From assembly GCA_003695215.1 (NCBI GenBank), contig RFIM01000271.1, forward strand, positions 1 to 17,228: a stretch of 17,228 nucleotides of DNA. Direction: 5' to 3'. The stretch is from Chloroflexota bacterium (GTDB lineage: Bacteria > Chloroflexota > Anaerolineae > Aggregatilineales > UBA2796). Below the pieces are notes generated by a model that was not told the DNA's origin, made no database searches, and worked only from the letters and a program-made list of their open reading frames with translations. The position numbers were made by a program, and so were the translations under genes. Of the stretch, positions 7,757 through 14,619 are shown piece after piece. How positions within the stretch are numbered: position 1 is the first letter of the stretch; each line of letters starts with the position of its first letter.

Positions 7757-9054
7757 GCGTAGTTCACCTTTCTGCCCAAGCGGAAGTACACAAGCGTTGC
7801 TATCAACATCAACACGGTCAGGACTGTGCCAAAGGCGGCGCCAAAAGCCTTATCGCCGGCTGCGCCAATGAACTGCTGCTCCAGCAAGTTGCCGATCAGG
7901 AAGAAGCGGCCGCCGCCTAGCACGTTAGAGACCACATACGTGCCAACAGCAGGGATGAACACTAGGATGCTGCCTGCCAGCACACCTGGCAAGCTCAACG
8001 GGAAGATCACGCGCCAAAACGCGCGCACAGGATCGGCGTATAAGTCGTTCGCTGCCTCAATCAGGCGCTTATCCAGACGCTCGATGCTCTGATAGAGCGG
8101 CAGGACCATGAAGGGTAAGTAGCCGTAGACCAAGCCGAGCAGCAAGGCGAAGGGCGTGTTCAGCAGATCGAGCGGGCGGCTGATCGCGCCCAGCACGTCT
8201 ATCAGCAGGCTGTTCAGCACGCCATCGCGCCGCAAGATGATCACCCAAGCGTAGGTGCGGATCAGCAAGTTCGTCCAGAACGGGATCATCACTAGCATCA
8301 GCCAGATGTTGCGCCAACGCTCAGGCTGCTGGGCGATCCAGAAGGCGAACGGATAGCCAATCGCCAAGCAGATCAGCATGGTCAGGAAGGCTATCCACAG
8401 CGTGCGCAGAAAGATATTCACATAGACCAGGCCGCTCACACCTACAGGTGTGATCAGCCGGCGATAGTTCTCTAGGCTTGGCGCGCTCAGATCGACCAAG
8501 CCAAGCTCGTTCGTTCGCCCTAGACTGGCTGCCAGGACGCCGAAGAGCGGCACGATGAAGAAGATTCCCAGCCACACCAGGCTTGGATAGGCGAGCAAGA
8601 CGCCGCTATTGCGCGAGAGAATCGCCAGCAGCGCGCCGCTATGTGTGCCGATCAGCAAGGCGCCGCCAAAGTCGCGCAGCGCGGCGAAGTACAGCAGGCT
8701 GAGCGCAATGCCTGCCCAAGCGCGCGCCGCAGCGATGCGCCCGACGTCGGCGCCGCGCAGCAGCCGCAAGCCCAGCGCGCCCTCAACCAGGCTGAATGCC
8801 ACAAGGGGCGCGGCAACGCCAAGCATTGAGAGACTCTCTGCCAAAGTGTGCAGACTCGTCTCAAGCGGCAGAAAATCCTTCTGCCCCAACAGTGGCACGC
8901 GCACGAAAAGCGCGATGCCGTACAAGGCGCTCAAGAGCAGCGCCGTGCCTGCCCAGCGTTCAAAGCGGCGCTCATAAGCCCGCTGTGACCATTTGGGCAG
9001 CGCCACGGCGCGCATCGCCTCGTCACCTGTACCCGTTGAAGCTGTTATGGTCAT
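7753..9054 (-). CDS. potB: Polyamine ABC transporter permease PotB with an extra N-terminal membrane domain
   Basis: 433 residues, about 150 more than a usual PotB (around 280). The canonical permease occupies about residues 153-433, with the EAA loop at 333-361 (EAANDLYADP, then VIFPLSLPG). In front of it are four probable membrane segments (about 36-52, 75-97, 105-125 and 131-147) that I cannot match to any family. The extension is in frame, has no stop and shares the codon style of the core, so it looks genuinely translated. A TTG at codon 153 would give a normal-length PotB but has no ribosome binding site. The true start may be ATG 9015 (codon 14), which has AGGTGA 7 bases upstream, rather than ATG 9054, whose AGAAGG abuts the codon. 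The stop overlaps the potC start. Confidence 0.9.
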   Translation of the reverse strand: MTITASTGTGDEAMRAVALPKWSQRAYERRFERWAGTALLLSALYGIALFVRVPLLGQKDFLPLETSLHTLAESLSMLGVAAPLVAFSLVEGALGLRLLRGADVGRIAAARAWAGIALSLLYFAALRDFGGALLIGTHSGALLAILSRNSGVLLAYPSLVWLGIFFIVPLFGVLAASLGRTNELGLVDLSAPSLENYRRLITPVGVSGLVYVNIFLRTLWIAFLTMLICLAIGYPFAFWIAQQPERWRNIWLMLVMIPFWTNLLIRTYAWVIILRRDGVLNSLLIDVLGAISRPLDLLNTPFALLLGLVYGYLPFMVLPLYQSIERLDKRLIEAANDLYADPVRAFWRVIFPLSLPGVLAGSILVFIPAVGTYVVSNVLGGGRFFLIGNLLEQQFIGAAGDKAFGAAFGTVLTVLMLIATLVYFRLGRKVNYA

Positions 9055-9117
9055 CCTTCTCTAGCGGTCACCTCATCCGTTGAAGACTATCTCCCGTGCT
9101 GATGTAGACGAACGATT

Positions 9118-9132
9118 CAGGCGCATCGCCTG
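9118..9132 (-). other. Small hairpin between potA and potB
   Basis: Just after the potA stop the minus strand reads CAGGCG-ATG-CGCCTG, a perfect 6-bp stem with a 3-base loop. No T tract follows. It could be a stability element or weak attenuator that sets the ATPase-to-permease ratio. The remainder of the 80-bp gap shows nothing else. Confidence 0.35.
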
Positions 9133-9134
9133 CT

Positions 9135-10214
9135 TTAATCCACCAAAAGGCGCGCGTTCTCAGCGGCCCACTTCACATAGACGCTATCGCCGCGTCTGAA
9201 GCGCTGATCGCGCTCTGCGCCCAGATTTTGCACGCGCACCACCACTTGAGTGCGCTGCCCAAGCTGCACCACATAACGCATATCCGTGCCGATATAGACC
9301 GCCTCGCGCACGATGCCGCGCAGCGCGCTCGGATCGCTATCCTGAGCGCTCAGCGCGATCTTCTCAGGGCGAATGGCGATAGTCACTGGCGCGCCTTGTG
9401 CCAAAGCGCGCTCGCTCGAGGCCGCCGCGATGCTCAGCTCAGGCTCAAGCTGCACCTGCGCCGTGCCGTTCAGGCTGATCAGCCTGCCTTCCAAAAAGTT
9501 GGTCTCGCCGATGAAATCAGCCACATAGCGCGATTGCGGACGCTCGTAAATCTCCTCAGGCGTGGCGCATTGCAGCACTTTTCCGTGCCCCATCACGGCA
9601 ATGCGATCTGACATGGTCAGCGCTTCTTCTTGATCGTGAGTCACGTAGATGAAGGTGATGCCGACCTCTTGCTGAATCTGCTTGAGTTCAAGCTGCATCG
9701 CCTTGCGCAGCTTCAGGTCGAGCGCGCCCAACGGCTCATCCAAGAGCAGCACCGCAGGGCGATTGACCAAAGCGCGCGCCAAAGCCACGCGCTGTTGCTG
9801 GCCGCCCGAGAGCTGATGCGGACGGCTGTTGGCGCGATCGGCCATGCGCACCATCTCCAGCGCTTCGCGCACGCGCCGTTCGATCTCTTTGCGCGGCACA
9901 CGCTGCATTTCCAAGCCAAAGGCGACATTTTCCGCCACGCTCATGTGCGGAAAGAGCGCGTAGTTCTGGAAAACCGTGTTGACAGGACGTTGGAATGGCG
10001 GCACGCCGCTGATCTCGCGCCCTTGCAGGTAGATTCTGCCGCTCGTCGGCGTCTCAAAGCCTGCGATCAAGCGTAGCGTGGTCGTCTTGCCGCAGCCGCT
10101 CGGGCCAAGAATGGAGAAGAACTCGCCTTCTCTGATTTGTAGCGAGATATCATCTACAGCGCGGAAATTGCCGTAGGCTTTGCTGAGGTTGACCAGTTCC
10201 ACTGCATAAAGCAT
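9135..10214 (-). CDS. potA: Polyamine ABC transporter ATP-binding protein
   Basis: A 359-residue ATPase of the spermidine/putrescine importer, normal PotA length. I place the start at ATG 10214 because GGGAGG lies 9 bases upstream and the predicted promoter begins at 10292. The frame remains open to 10319, but that would precede transcription. Visible elements: Walker A GPSGCGKT (37-44), Q-loop Gln83 in VFQNY, signature LSGGQ (135-139), Walker B LLLDEP with catalytic Glu160, and H-loop His193 in THDQEE. A TOBE-type regulatory domain covers about 235-355. It binds and hydrolyses ATP on the cytoplasmic face to drive the PotB-PotC channel. First gene of the potABCD operon, which matches the gene order in E. 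coli. Confidence 0.95.
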   Translation of the reverse strand: MLYAVELVNLSKAYGNFRAVDDISLQIREGEFFSILGPSGCGKTTTLRLIAGFETPTSGRIYLQGREISGVPPFQRPVNTVFQNYALFPHMSVAENVAFGLEMQRVPRKEIERRVREALEMVRMADRANSRPHQLSGGQQQRVALARALVNRPAVLLLDEPLGALDLKLRKAMQLELKQIQQEVGITFIYVTHDQEEALTMSDRIAVMGHGKVLQCATPEEIYERPQSRYVADFIGETNFLEGRLISLNGTAQVQLEPELSIAAASSERALAQGAPVTIAIRPEKIALSAQDSDPSALRGIVREAVYIGTDMRYVVQLGQRTQVVVRVQNLGAERDQRFRRGDSVYVKWAAENARLLVD

Positions 10215-10263
10215 CGCATAGAGCCTCCCGTGCAAACGCAGAAAAACCGTGTAGGACTTTGCT

Positions 10264-10292
10264 ATTGTAGTCACATCAGCCCAGAATGCCAG
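10264..10292 (-). promoter_or_regulatory. Promoter of the potABCD operon
   Basis: On the minus strand CTGGCA (10292-10287) and TACAAT (10269-10264) are spaced by exactly 17 bp. Consensus matches are 4 of 6 and 5 of 6. The predicted start near 10257 gives a leader of about 43 bases ending in the GGGAGG ribosome binding site of potA. Confidence 0.6.
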
Positions 10293-10328
10293 TTGTATTT
10301 TTGTGACTTGCCGTTGCAAGCCTGTGAT
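10270..10328. promoter_or_regulatory. Candidate operator array in the divergent potA-E1 alpha region
   Basis: Three related half-sites occur on the plus strand: GTCACA (10270-10275), TGTGAC (10302-10307) and TGTGAT (10323-10328). The last two are in direct orientation 21 bp apart, about two helical turns. Between them lies the dyad CTTGC-CGTT-GCAAG (10307-10320). The first site lies inside the potA promoter spacer; the other two lie upstream of its -35 element. The protein that would bind is unknown. Confidence 0.35.
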
Positions 10329-10360
10329 CTAAAACGGCTGTTTGTTAGGCGCTCAGGCGT

Positions 10361-10366
10361 TATAAT
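10361..10366 (+). promoter_or_regulatory. -10 element of the E1 alpha promoter
   Basis: A perfect TATAAT lies 34 bases before the start codon. The hexamer 17 bp upstream (CTGTTT, 10338-10343) is a poor -35. TTGTTA (10342-10347) is a better match but only 13 bp away. A perfect -10 with a weak -35 suggests dependence on an activator. Transcription would start near 10373. Confidence 0.5.
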
Positions 10367-10399
10367 CAGGCCAAGCCTTTTGAGTTAGGAGAAAAAACT

Positions 10400-11443
10400 T
10401 TGACCGCTTTAACCAACACACAGCTTTCCCATTTTTCAGCCCAACTCTCGGCTGAGACGTTGCTAGAGATGTATTGGTACATGCTCTTGGCGCGCCGCAC
10501 TGATGAGCGCGCCTGGCTCTTGCATCGGCAGGGCAAGATCGCTTTTCACATCAGCGGCATGGGCCATGAGGCGACGCAAGTCGGTGCGGCCTTCGCCATT
10601 CAGCGTGGCGTGGATTACGTCGCGCCTTATTACCGCGATTTGGCGCTATGCTTGGCCATTGGCATCACCCCACGCGATTTCATGCTCAGCCTGTTTGGCA
10701 AAGCCGGAGAGATCACCAGCAAGGCGCGCCAAATGCCCAGCCACTGGAGCCACAAGCCGCTCCACATCCTCTCAACATCTAGCCCTGTGGCCACGCAAGT
10801 GCCACAGGCCGCAGGCCTGGCCTTTGCCATCAAGTACAAGCGCGAGAACGGCCTGATCGATCCCAACGACGCCTCGCAGCCGCGCTTGGCGCTCACTTGC
10901 CTCGGCGAAGGCTCGACCAGCCAAGGCGAGTGGCACGAAGGCATGAACTGGGCAGGTGTCCACAAGCTGCCCTTCATCTGCATCGTCCAGAACAACAACT
11001 ACGCCATCTCCGTGCCCATTGAACAGCAGATGGCTGTCAGCCATGTGGCCGAACGCGCTAGCGCCTATGGCGTGCTAGGCGTGACGGTAGATGGCACCGA
11101 TGTCCTAGCCGTCTACGATGTGATGCGCGCTGCTGTAGAGCGCGCCTATAACGGCGAAGGCGCCACGCTGATCGAAGCCAAGTGCTACCGCCTAACGCCG
11201 CACAGCTCTGATGATGACGATCGAACTTACCGACCGCGCGAAGAAGTTGAGGAGGCCAAGCGCGCCGATCCAATCCTGCGCTTTGAGCGCCACCTGCTAG
11301 AGCGCGGCATCCTGACTGAGGCGCTGAAGCAGGAATACGAGCAGCGCGTCCGCCAAAGCGTGGATGAAGCGCAGCGCTACGCTGAAAATGCACCTTACCC
11401 TGAAGAATCTTCTTTGTACGAAGATGTTTACATGACTACATAA
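10400..11443 (+). CDS. bkdAA: Branched-chain 2-oxoacid dehydrogenase E1 component, alpha subunit
   Basis: A 347-residue thiamine-diphosphate-dependent decarboxylase subunit. It starts at TTG 10400, supported by AGGAG 8 bases upstream; the next ATG is at codon 24, inside the conserved helix. The ThDP/Mg motif is present as GEGSTSQGEWHEG (169-181) running to NNNYAIS (198-204). GEG in place of the pyruvate-type GDG, together with FHISGMGHEATQVG (49-62) and MPSHWS plus SSPVATQVPQAAG (112-139), matches the branched-chain family (Bacillus BkdAA, human BCKDHA) better than pyruvate dehydrogenase. The loop YRLTPHSSDDDD (263-274) corresponds to the family's phosphorylation loop. With E1 beta it decarboxylates branched-chain 2-oxoacids and reductively acylates the E2 lipoyl arm. 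Substrate choice is inferred from sequence resemblance and could be broader. Confidence 0.9.
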   Translation: MTALTNTQLSHFSAQLSAETLLEMYWYMLLARRTDERAWLLHRQGKIAFHISGMGHEATQVGAAFAIQRGVDYVAPYYRDLALCLAIGITPRDFMLSLFGKAGEITSKARQMPSHWSHKPLHILSTSSPVATQVPQAAGLAFAIKYKRENGLIDPNDASQPRLALTCLGEGSTSQGEWHEGMNWAGVHKLPFICIVQNNNYAISVPIEQQMAVSHVAERASAYGVLGVTVDGTDVLAVYDVMRAAVERAYNGEGATLIEAKCYRLTPHSSDDDDRTYRPREEVEEAKRADPILRFERHLLERGILTEALKQEYEQRVRQSVDEAQRYAENAPYPEESSLYEDVYMTT

Positions 11444-11457
11444 AGTAAGATTCATCA

Positions 11458-11463
11458 TATAAT
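11458..11463 (+). promoter_or_regulatory. Possible internal promoter (-10) before the lipoprotein gene
   Basis: A perfect TATAAT sits 15 bases after the E1 alpha stop, with an expected transcription start near 11470. No good -35 is visible at 16-18 bp (ACTACA at 17 bp), so activity is uncertain. Confidence 0.4.
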
Positions 11464-11511
11464 GAGTGCATAGTTCGATCAAACTAGCACGCAGGTGGAA
11501 CTATGCACTCA
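11463..11511 (+). promoter_or_regulatory. Perfect 13-bp inverted repeat enclosing the lipoprotein start codon
   Basis: TGAGTGCATAGTT (11463-11475) and AACTATGCACTCA (11499-11511) are perfect reverse complements separated by 23 bases. In RNA the stem would pair the start codon (11503-11505 with 11469-11471), while the ribosome binding site AGGTGG (11493-11498) lies at the loop edge. The left arm begins at the end of the TATAAT box. It may be a translational lock, a DNA operator, or a barrier to read-through after E1 alpha. Confidence 0.7.
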
Positions 11512-12243
11512 CGATTAGCAACCGCGGCGCTTGTTGTGATGCTATCAGTAACGGCTTGCGCAACAAACAATCAGTGCCTTGACGTGGCCATAGGTGCGAG
11601 CTACTCGCCTTTCATCTTGCCGATTAAAATCACGGTGGACACACAAGGCAGAATATCTTTGAGCCTTGAAGGCACTATACGCACGCCTCTAGGAGAATTC
11701 AGTTTGGAAGGTGGCTTGGCCAGCGATCCGAGACAGATGAGGCTGATCGTGATCATGAATAAACAGCAGTACGTGTACGCAATTGGAGAGTACATATCCG
11801 CTGAAAAGACTCTAGTCAAGGTTACGACCGAAGGCGTGACCACTACGTCAGTTAGCGTGAAAGATTGCCGAACGATCGTCGTCGAGATTGAGTCGGAAGG
11901 TGGCCTTGTGGCAGGCGCGCCGCCAACACCTACATCGCGTCCGCCTACTGCAACGCCGCAAGGCTACGTTTGTGCCAACACATTGCCAACGCGCTTGCGC
12001 GTCGGCGCGCGCGGCTATGTCAATAGCACGCCTGTGAATATCTTGTGCCGCGTACCTGGTCCTTGCAAGGCATCAGACAGTCTGAACGCTATCGGATACG
12101 GCGCGCGCTTCACTGTCGTGGGCGGACCAGTCTGCGAAGGTGGATACATCTGGTGGAAGGTCGACCCTGATGATCCGCGGAAGCCGACCGCTTGGACGGC
12201 CGAAGGCAATGCCTATGAATATTACGTTTCTCCAATTAACTGA
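11503..12243 (+). CDS. Predicted lipoprotein with C-terminal bacterial SH3-like domain
   Basis: A 246-residue exported protein. The signal peptide ends in a lipobox VTAC with the lipidated cysteine at residue 19, so it should be membrane-anchored on the outer face. Residues 27-135 look beta-rich and are unrecognised. A Pro/Thr linker (139-153) leads to an SH3b-like domain (160-246) with RLRVGARGYV, the FTVVGGPVCEGGYIWWKV segment and WTAEG, a module I know from many Chloroflexota surface proteins. Six further cysteines are spread over the mature protein. ATG 11503 has AGGTGG 4 bases upstream. Its stop lies only 9 bp before E1 beta and overlaps that gene's ribosome binding site, so it is embedded in the dehydrogenase operon although no metabolic link is evident. 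The first half is visibly less GC-rich than its neighbours. Confidence 0.83.
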   Translation: MHSRLATAALVVMLSVTACATNNQCLDVAIGASYSPFILPIKITVDTQGRISLSLEGTIRTPLGEFSLEGGLASDPRQMRLIVIMNKQQYVYAIGEYISAEKTLVKVTTEGVTTTSVSVKDCRTIVVEIESEGGLVAGAPPTPTSRPPTATPQGYVCANTLPTRLRVGARGYVNSTPVNILCRVPGPCKASDSLNAIGYGARFTVVGGPVCEGGYIWWKVDPDDPRKPTAWTAEGNAYEYYVSPIN

Positions 12244-12252
12244 GGATGTTTT

Positions 12253-13239
12253 ATGCCTGAGATGACCTTAATTGACGCAATCCGCGAGGCAATGGATGAA
12301 GAGCTTGCCCGCGATCCGCGTGTCTTTATCACTGGTGAGGACGTCGGCAAGCGCGGCGGCGTCTTCCGCGCCACGATGGGGCTCTACCAAAAGTACGGCG
12401 AGAAGCGCATTGTGGATTCGCCGCTAGCTGAGCTATCCATTGTAGCGATCGGCATTGGCGCTGCTTGCGCAGGCCTAGTGCCGATCTGTGAGATTCAATT
12501 CGCCGATTTCATCCATCCCGCCTTCAATCAGATTGTCAATGAAGCGGCCAAGATGTACTACCGCAGCGGCGGCACCTGGAATGTGCCGCTGACCATTCGC
12601 GCGCCTTACGGCGGCGGCATCGGCGGTGGTTTGTATCACAGCCAAAGCGTCGAGGCATTCTTCACGCACGTGCCAGGCTTGAAGGTCGTCATCCCATCCA
12701 CGCCGTACGATGCCAAAGGGCTGCTCAAGAGCGCCGTGCGCGATCCGAACCCTGTCTTGTTCTTCGAGCCGAAGAAAGGCTACCGCAGCATCAAAGGCGA
12801 AGTGCCAGAAGGCGAATACACAGTGCCGCTCGGCAAGGCGCGCTTGGCGCGGCAAGGCAGCGATCTCTCGGTCTACGCTTATGGCATGATGGCACACTAC
12901 GCCGTCCAAGCGGCTGAGCAAGTGGCGCGCGAAGATGGCATTCAATGCGATGTAGTCGACCTGCGCACGCTCTTGCCGATCGATAAAGAGACGATCCTGG
13001 CTTCCTTCAAAAAGACGGGCAAGGCGCTGATCGTCTACGAAGATAACCTGACTATGGGCTATGGCGCTGAGATCGCTGCGATCCTCAGCTGTGATGGCTT
13101 TGAATACATGGACGCGCCGATCATGCGCCTGGGCGGGCCCGACGTGCCTGCTGTGCCGTTCAGCCATCCGCTGCAAGAAGCCTTCATGCCCAATCCGCAC
13201 AAAATCGCCGCTGCGATCCGTCAATTGGCCGCTTACTGA
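12253..13239 (+). CDS. bkdAB: Branched-chain 2-oxoacid dehydrogenase E1 component, beta subunit
   Basis: A 328-residue transketolase-like subunit of normal family length. ATG 12253 has GAGG 8 bases upstream, overlapping the preceding stop. Conserved features include ITGEDVGKRGGVF (26-38), the PLAE motif with Glu60 that activates the thiamine ring, the FADFIHPAFNQI segment, RAPYGGGIGGGLYHSQS and VIPSTPYDAKGLL in the pyrimidine-binding half, and DLRTLLPID in the C-terminal transketolase domain. The whole chain closely resembles Bacillus BkdAB from memory. It assembles with the E1 alpha encoded upstream as an alpha2beta2 decarboxylase in the cytoplasm. The lipoprotein gene separates the two E1 genes, which are normally adjacent. 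Confidence 0.94.
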   Translation: MPEMTLIDAIREAMDEELARDPRVFITGEDVGKRGGVFRATMGLYQKYGEKRIVDSPLAELSIVAIGIGAACAGLVPICEIQFADFIHPAFNQIVNEAAKMYYRSGGTWNVPLTIRAPYGGGIGGGLYHSQSVEAFFTHVPGLKVVIPSTPYDAKGLLKSAVRDPNPVLFFEPKKGYRSIKGEVPEGEYTVPLGKARLARQGSDLSVYAYGMMAHYAVQAAEQVAREDGIQCDVVDLRTLLPIDKETILASFKKTGKALIVYEDNLTMGYGAEIAAILSCDGFEYMDAPIMRLGGPDVPAVPFSHPLQEAFMPNPHKIAAAIRQLAAY

Positions 13240-13249
13240 GGAGTGTTCC

Positions 13250-14557
13250 ATGCCTACCAACGTAATCATGCCGCAACTTGGCGAGAGCGTGGTAGAAGGC
13301 ACGCTCAGCCGCTGGCTGAAGCAAGTCGGCGAGCGCGTCGAGGAATTCGAGCCAATTGCCGAAGTGACCACAGATAAAGTGGATACCGAGATTCCAGCGC
13401 CTGCCAGCGGAGTCGTGCTGGCGATCTATGTGGCTGAAGGCCAGACTGTCGAGCGTGGCACGCTGCTGGCCGTGATCGGTGAGCCTGATGAGCCCGTTGC
13501 CGCCACGCCGAGCGCAACGCCCGCTCAAAAGCACGTTACTGCACCCGAGCCAAAGCCTGCCCAGGCGTCGCCGAGCGCGCAACGCTACAGCCCAGTGGTC
13601 GCGCGCATGGCAGCCGAGCATAACATCGACCTGACGCGCATTCGCGGCACAGGCCTTGGCGGCCGAGTGACTAAGAAGGATGTCGAAGCCTATCTGGCCG
13701 CGCAAAAGCAGCCTGCAGCCGAGCTAGCGCCTTGGGAACAGCCCGGCGGCGGCGATCTCTTCAAGCCGACCGATGAAATCTTCGCAGCCGCTAATGCCAA
13801 GCCTGCAGCATCTGCGCCACCGCCGAGCGCCGCGCCGACTCAAGCGCCGCCGAGCGCCGCGCTGAGCGGCACGCTCTTGCCGCACAGCGCCATGCGCCGC
13901 GCTATCGCCAAGCACATGGTCGAGAGCAAACTGCACACTGCGCCGCACGTCACCACCGTCTTCGAAGTCGATATGACGCGAACAATGGCGCACTGGAAAG
14001 CCAACGAAGCCAACTTCGCCGCGCAGGGCGTCCGCTTGACCTTGACGGCGTATTTTGTGGCGGCTGTAGTGCGCGCCGCGCAGGCGCAGCCGATCCTCAA
14101 CAGCCGCTGGACGGATGACGGCTTGTTCGTGCCGAAGGTCGTCAACGTCGGCATGGCGGTCGCGCTTGAGGACGGCTTGATCGTGCCTGTGATCAAGAAC
14201 GCGCAGGACTTGAACCTGATCGGCTTGGCGCGCCAAGTGACCGATCTGGCTGCGCGCGCGCGCGCCAAGCAGCTCAAGCCCGATGACTTGCAAGGCGGTA
14301 CCATCACCTTGACCAATCACGGCGTCTCGGGCAGCTTGTTGGCCACGCCCATCATCAATCAGCCACAATCAGCCATTGTTGGCGTCGGCGCTGTGACCAA
14401 GCGCCCTGTGGTGATCACTGACGCAGAAGGCAACGACCTGCTCGCCATTCGCCCGATGCTCTATGCCACGCTGACCTTCGATCATCGCGTGGCTGATGGC
14501 GCGCTTGGCGATGCTTTCATGCGCGTCTTCAAAGAGACGCTCGAGAACTGGCAGTGA
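13250..14557 (+). CDS. bkdB: Dihydrolipoamide acyltransferase (E2) of the branched-chain 2-oxoacid dehydrogenase complex
   Basis: 435 residues from ATG 13250, with GAGGAG 6 bases upstream; the frame is open further back to 13061 but overlaps E1 beta there. The lipoyl domain (1-78) carries the lipoylated Lys43 in TTDKVDTE. The E1/E3-binding domain is at 112-149 (YSPVVARMAAEHNID, GTGLGGRVTKKDVEAYL). Pro/Ala-rich flexible linkers flank it, one with a small PPSAA duplication (191-204). The catalytic acyltransferase domain is about 205-435, with the active-site motif DHRVADG (His412, Asp416). It transfers the acyl group from E1 to coenzyme A. A single lipoyl domain and the MPQLGESVVEG start fit BkdB or 2-oxoglutarate-type E2 enzymes; the neighbouring E1 genes favour BkdB. 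No E3 gene follows. Confidence 0.94.
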   Translation: MPTNVIMPQLGESVVEGTLSRWLKQVGERVEEFEPIAEVTTDKVDTEIPAPASGVVLAIYVAEGQTVERGTLLAVIGEPDEPVAATPSATPAQKHVTAPEPKPAQASPSAQRYSPVVARMAAEHNIDLTRIRGTGLGGRVTKKDVEAYLAAQKQPAAELAPWEQPGGGDLFKPTDEIFAAANAKPAASAPPPSAAPTQAPPSAALSGTLLPHSAMRRAIAKHMVESKLHTAPHVTTVFEVDMTRTMAHWKANEANFAAQGVRLTLTAYFVAAVVRAAQAQPILNSRWTDDGLFVPKVVNVGMAVALEDGLIVPVIKNAQDLNLIGLARQVTDLAARARAKQLKPDDLQGGTITLTNHGVSGSLLATPIINQPQSAIVGVGAVTKRPVVITDAEGNDLLAIRPMLYATLTFDHRVADGALGDAFMRVFKETLENWQ

Positions 14558-14563
14558 GCGTTT

Positions 14564-14594
14564 GCAGCGCCGTGTATAATGATCATGGCGCTGC
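14564..14594 (+). terminator. Hairpin after the E2 gene with a TATAAT in its loop
   Basis: GCAGCGCCGTG (14564-14574) pairs with CATGGCGCTGC (14584-14594), 11 bp including one G-U, around the 9-base loop TATAATGAT. It starts 7 bases after the E2 stop and is followed by TCTTAT, a weak T-rich tail. Its right arm can instead pair as GGCGC (14587-14591) with GCGCC (14601-14605), next to the ribosome binding site of the following gene. It may end the dehydrogenase operon. Confidence 0.5.
14575..14580 (+). promoter_or_regulatory. -10 element of the FmdB-like gene promoter
   Basis: A perfect TATAAT lies 40 bases before the start codon. The optimally spaced upstream hexamer (CAGTGA) is poor; CTGGCA (14548-14553) resembles the potA -35 but is 21 bp away. 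Predicted transcription start is near 14587. Confidence 0.45.
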
Positions 14595-14619
14595 TCTTAT
14601 GCGCCAAGGAGATTCAGAG

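Noticed and set aside
8596..8604. Internal TTG at codon 153 of PotB as the real start
   Set aside because: It would give a normal-length permease, but no Shine-Dalgarno sequence precedes it and the upstream frame has coherent hydrophobic segments and matching codon use.
10215..10319. N-terminal extension of PotA to 10319
   Set aside because: It would include the potA promoter elements and half-sites. The ATG at 10214 has a good ribosome binding site and fits the family length.
10302..10328. Canonical CRP site
   Set aside because: The half-sites are direct repeats 21 bp apart, not the TGTGA-N6-TCACA palindrome, so I report them only as unassigned half-sites.
13061..13249. Extension of E2 into the E1 beta gene
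   Set aside because: The lipoyl domain begins at ATG 13250 with a good GAGGAG; the upstream part is an out-of-frame reading of E1 beta.
12475..13371. Long 298-codon antisense frame opposite E1 beta
   Set aside because: It lies opposite a strongly conserved E1 beta gene, encodes no recognisable domain and has no ribosome binding site or promoter. Such frames are expected in GC-rich DNA.
13815..13865. Short CGCCGAGCGCCGCG direct repeat in the E2 linker
   Set aside because: It is ordinary low-complexity Pro/Ala linker sequence and needs no separate explanation.
13724..14368. 214-codon antisense frame opposite E2
   Set aside because: Same reason: the plus strand carries the well-conserved acyltransferase domain, and the antisense product is Arg/Gln/His-rich shadow sequence.
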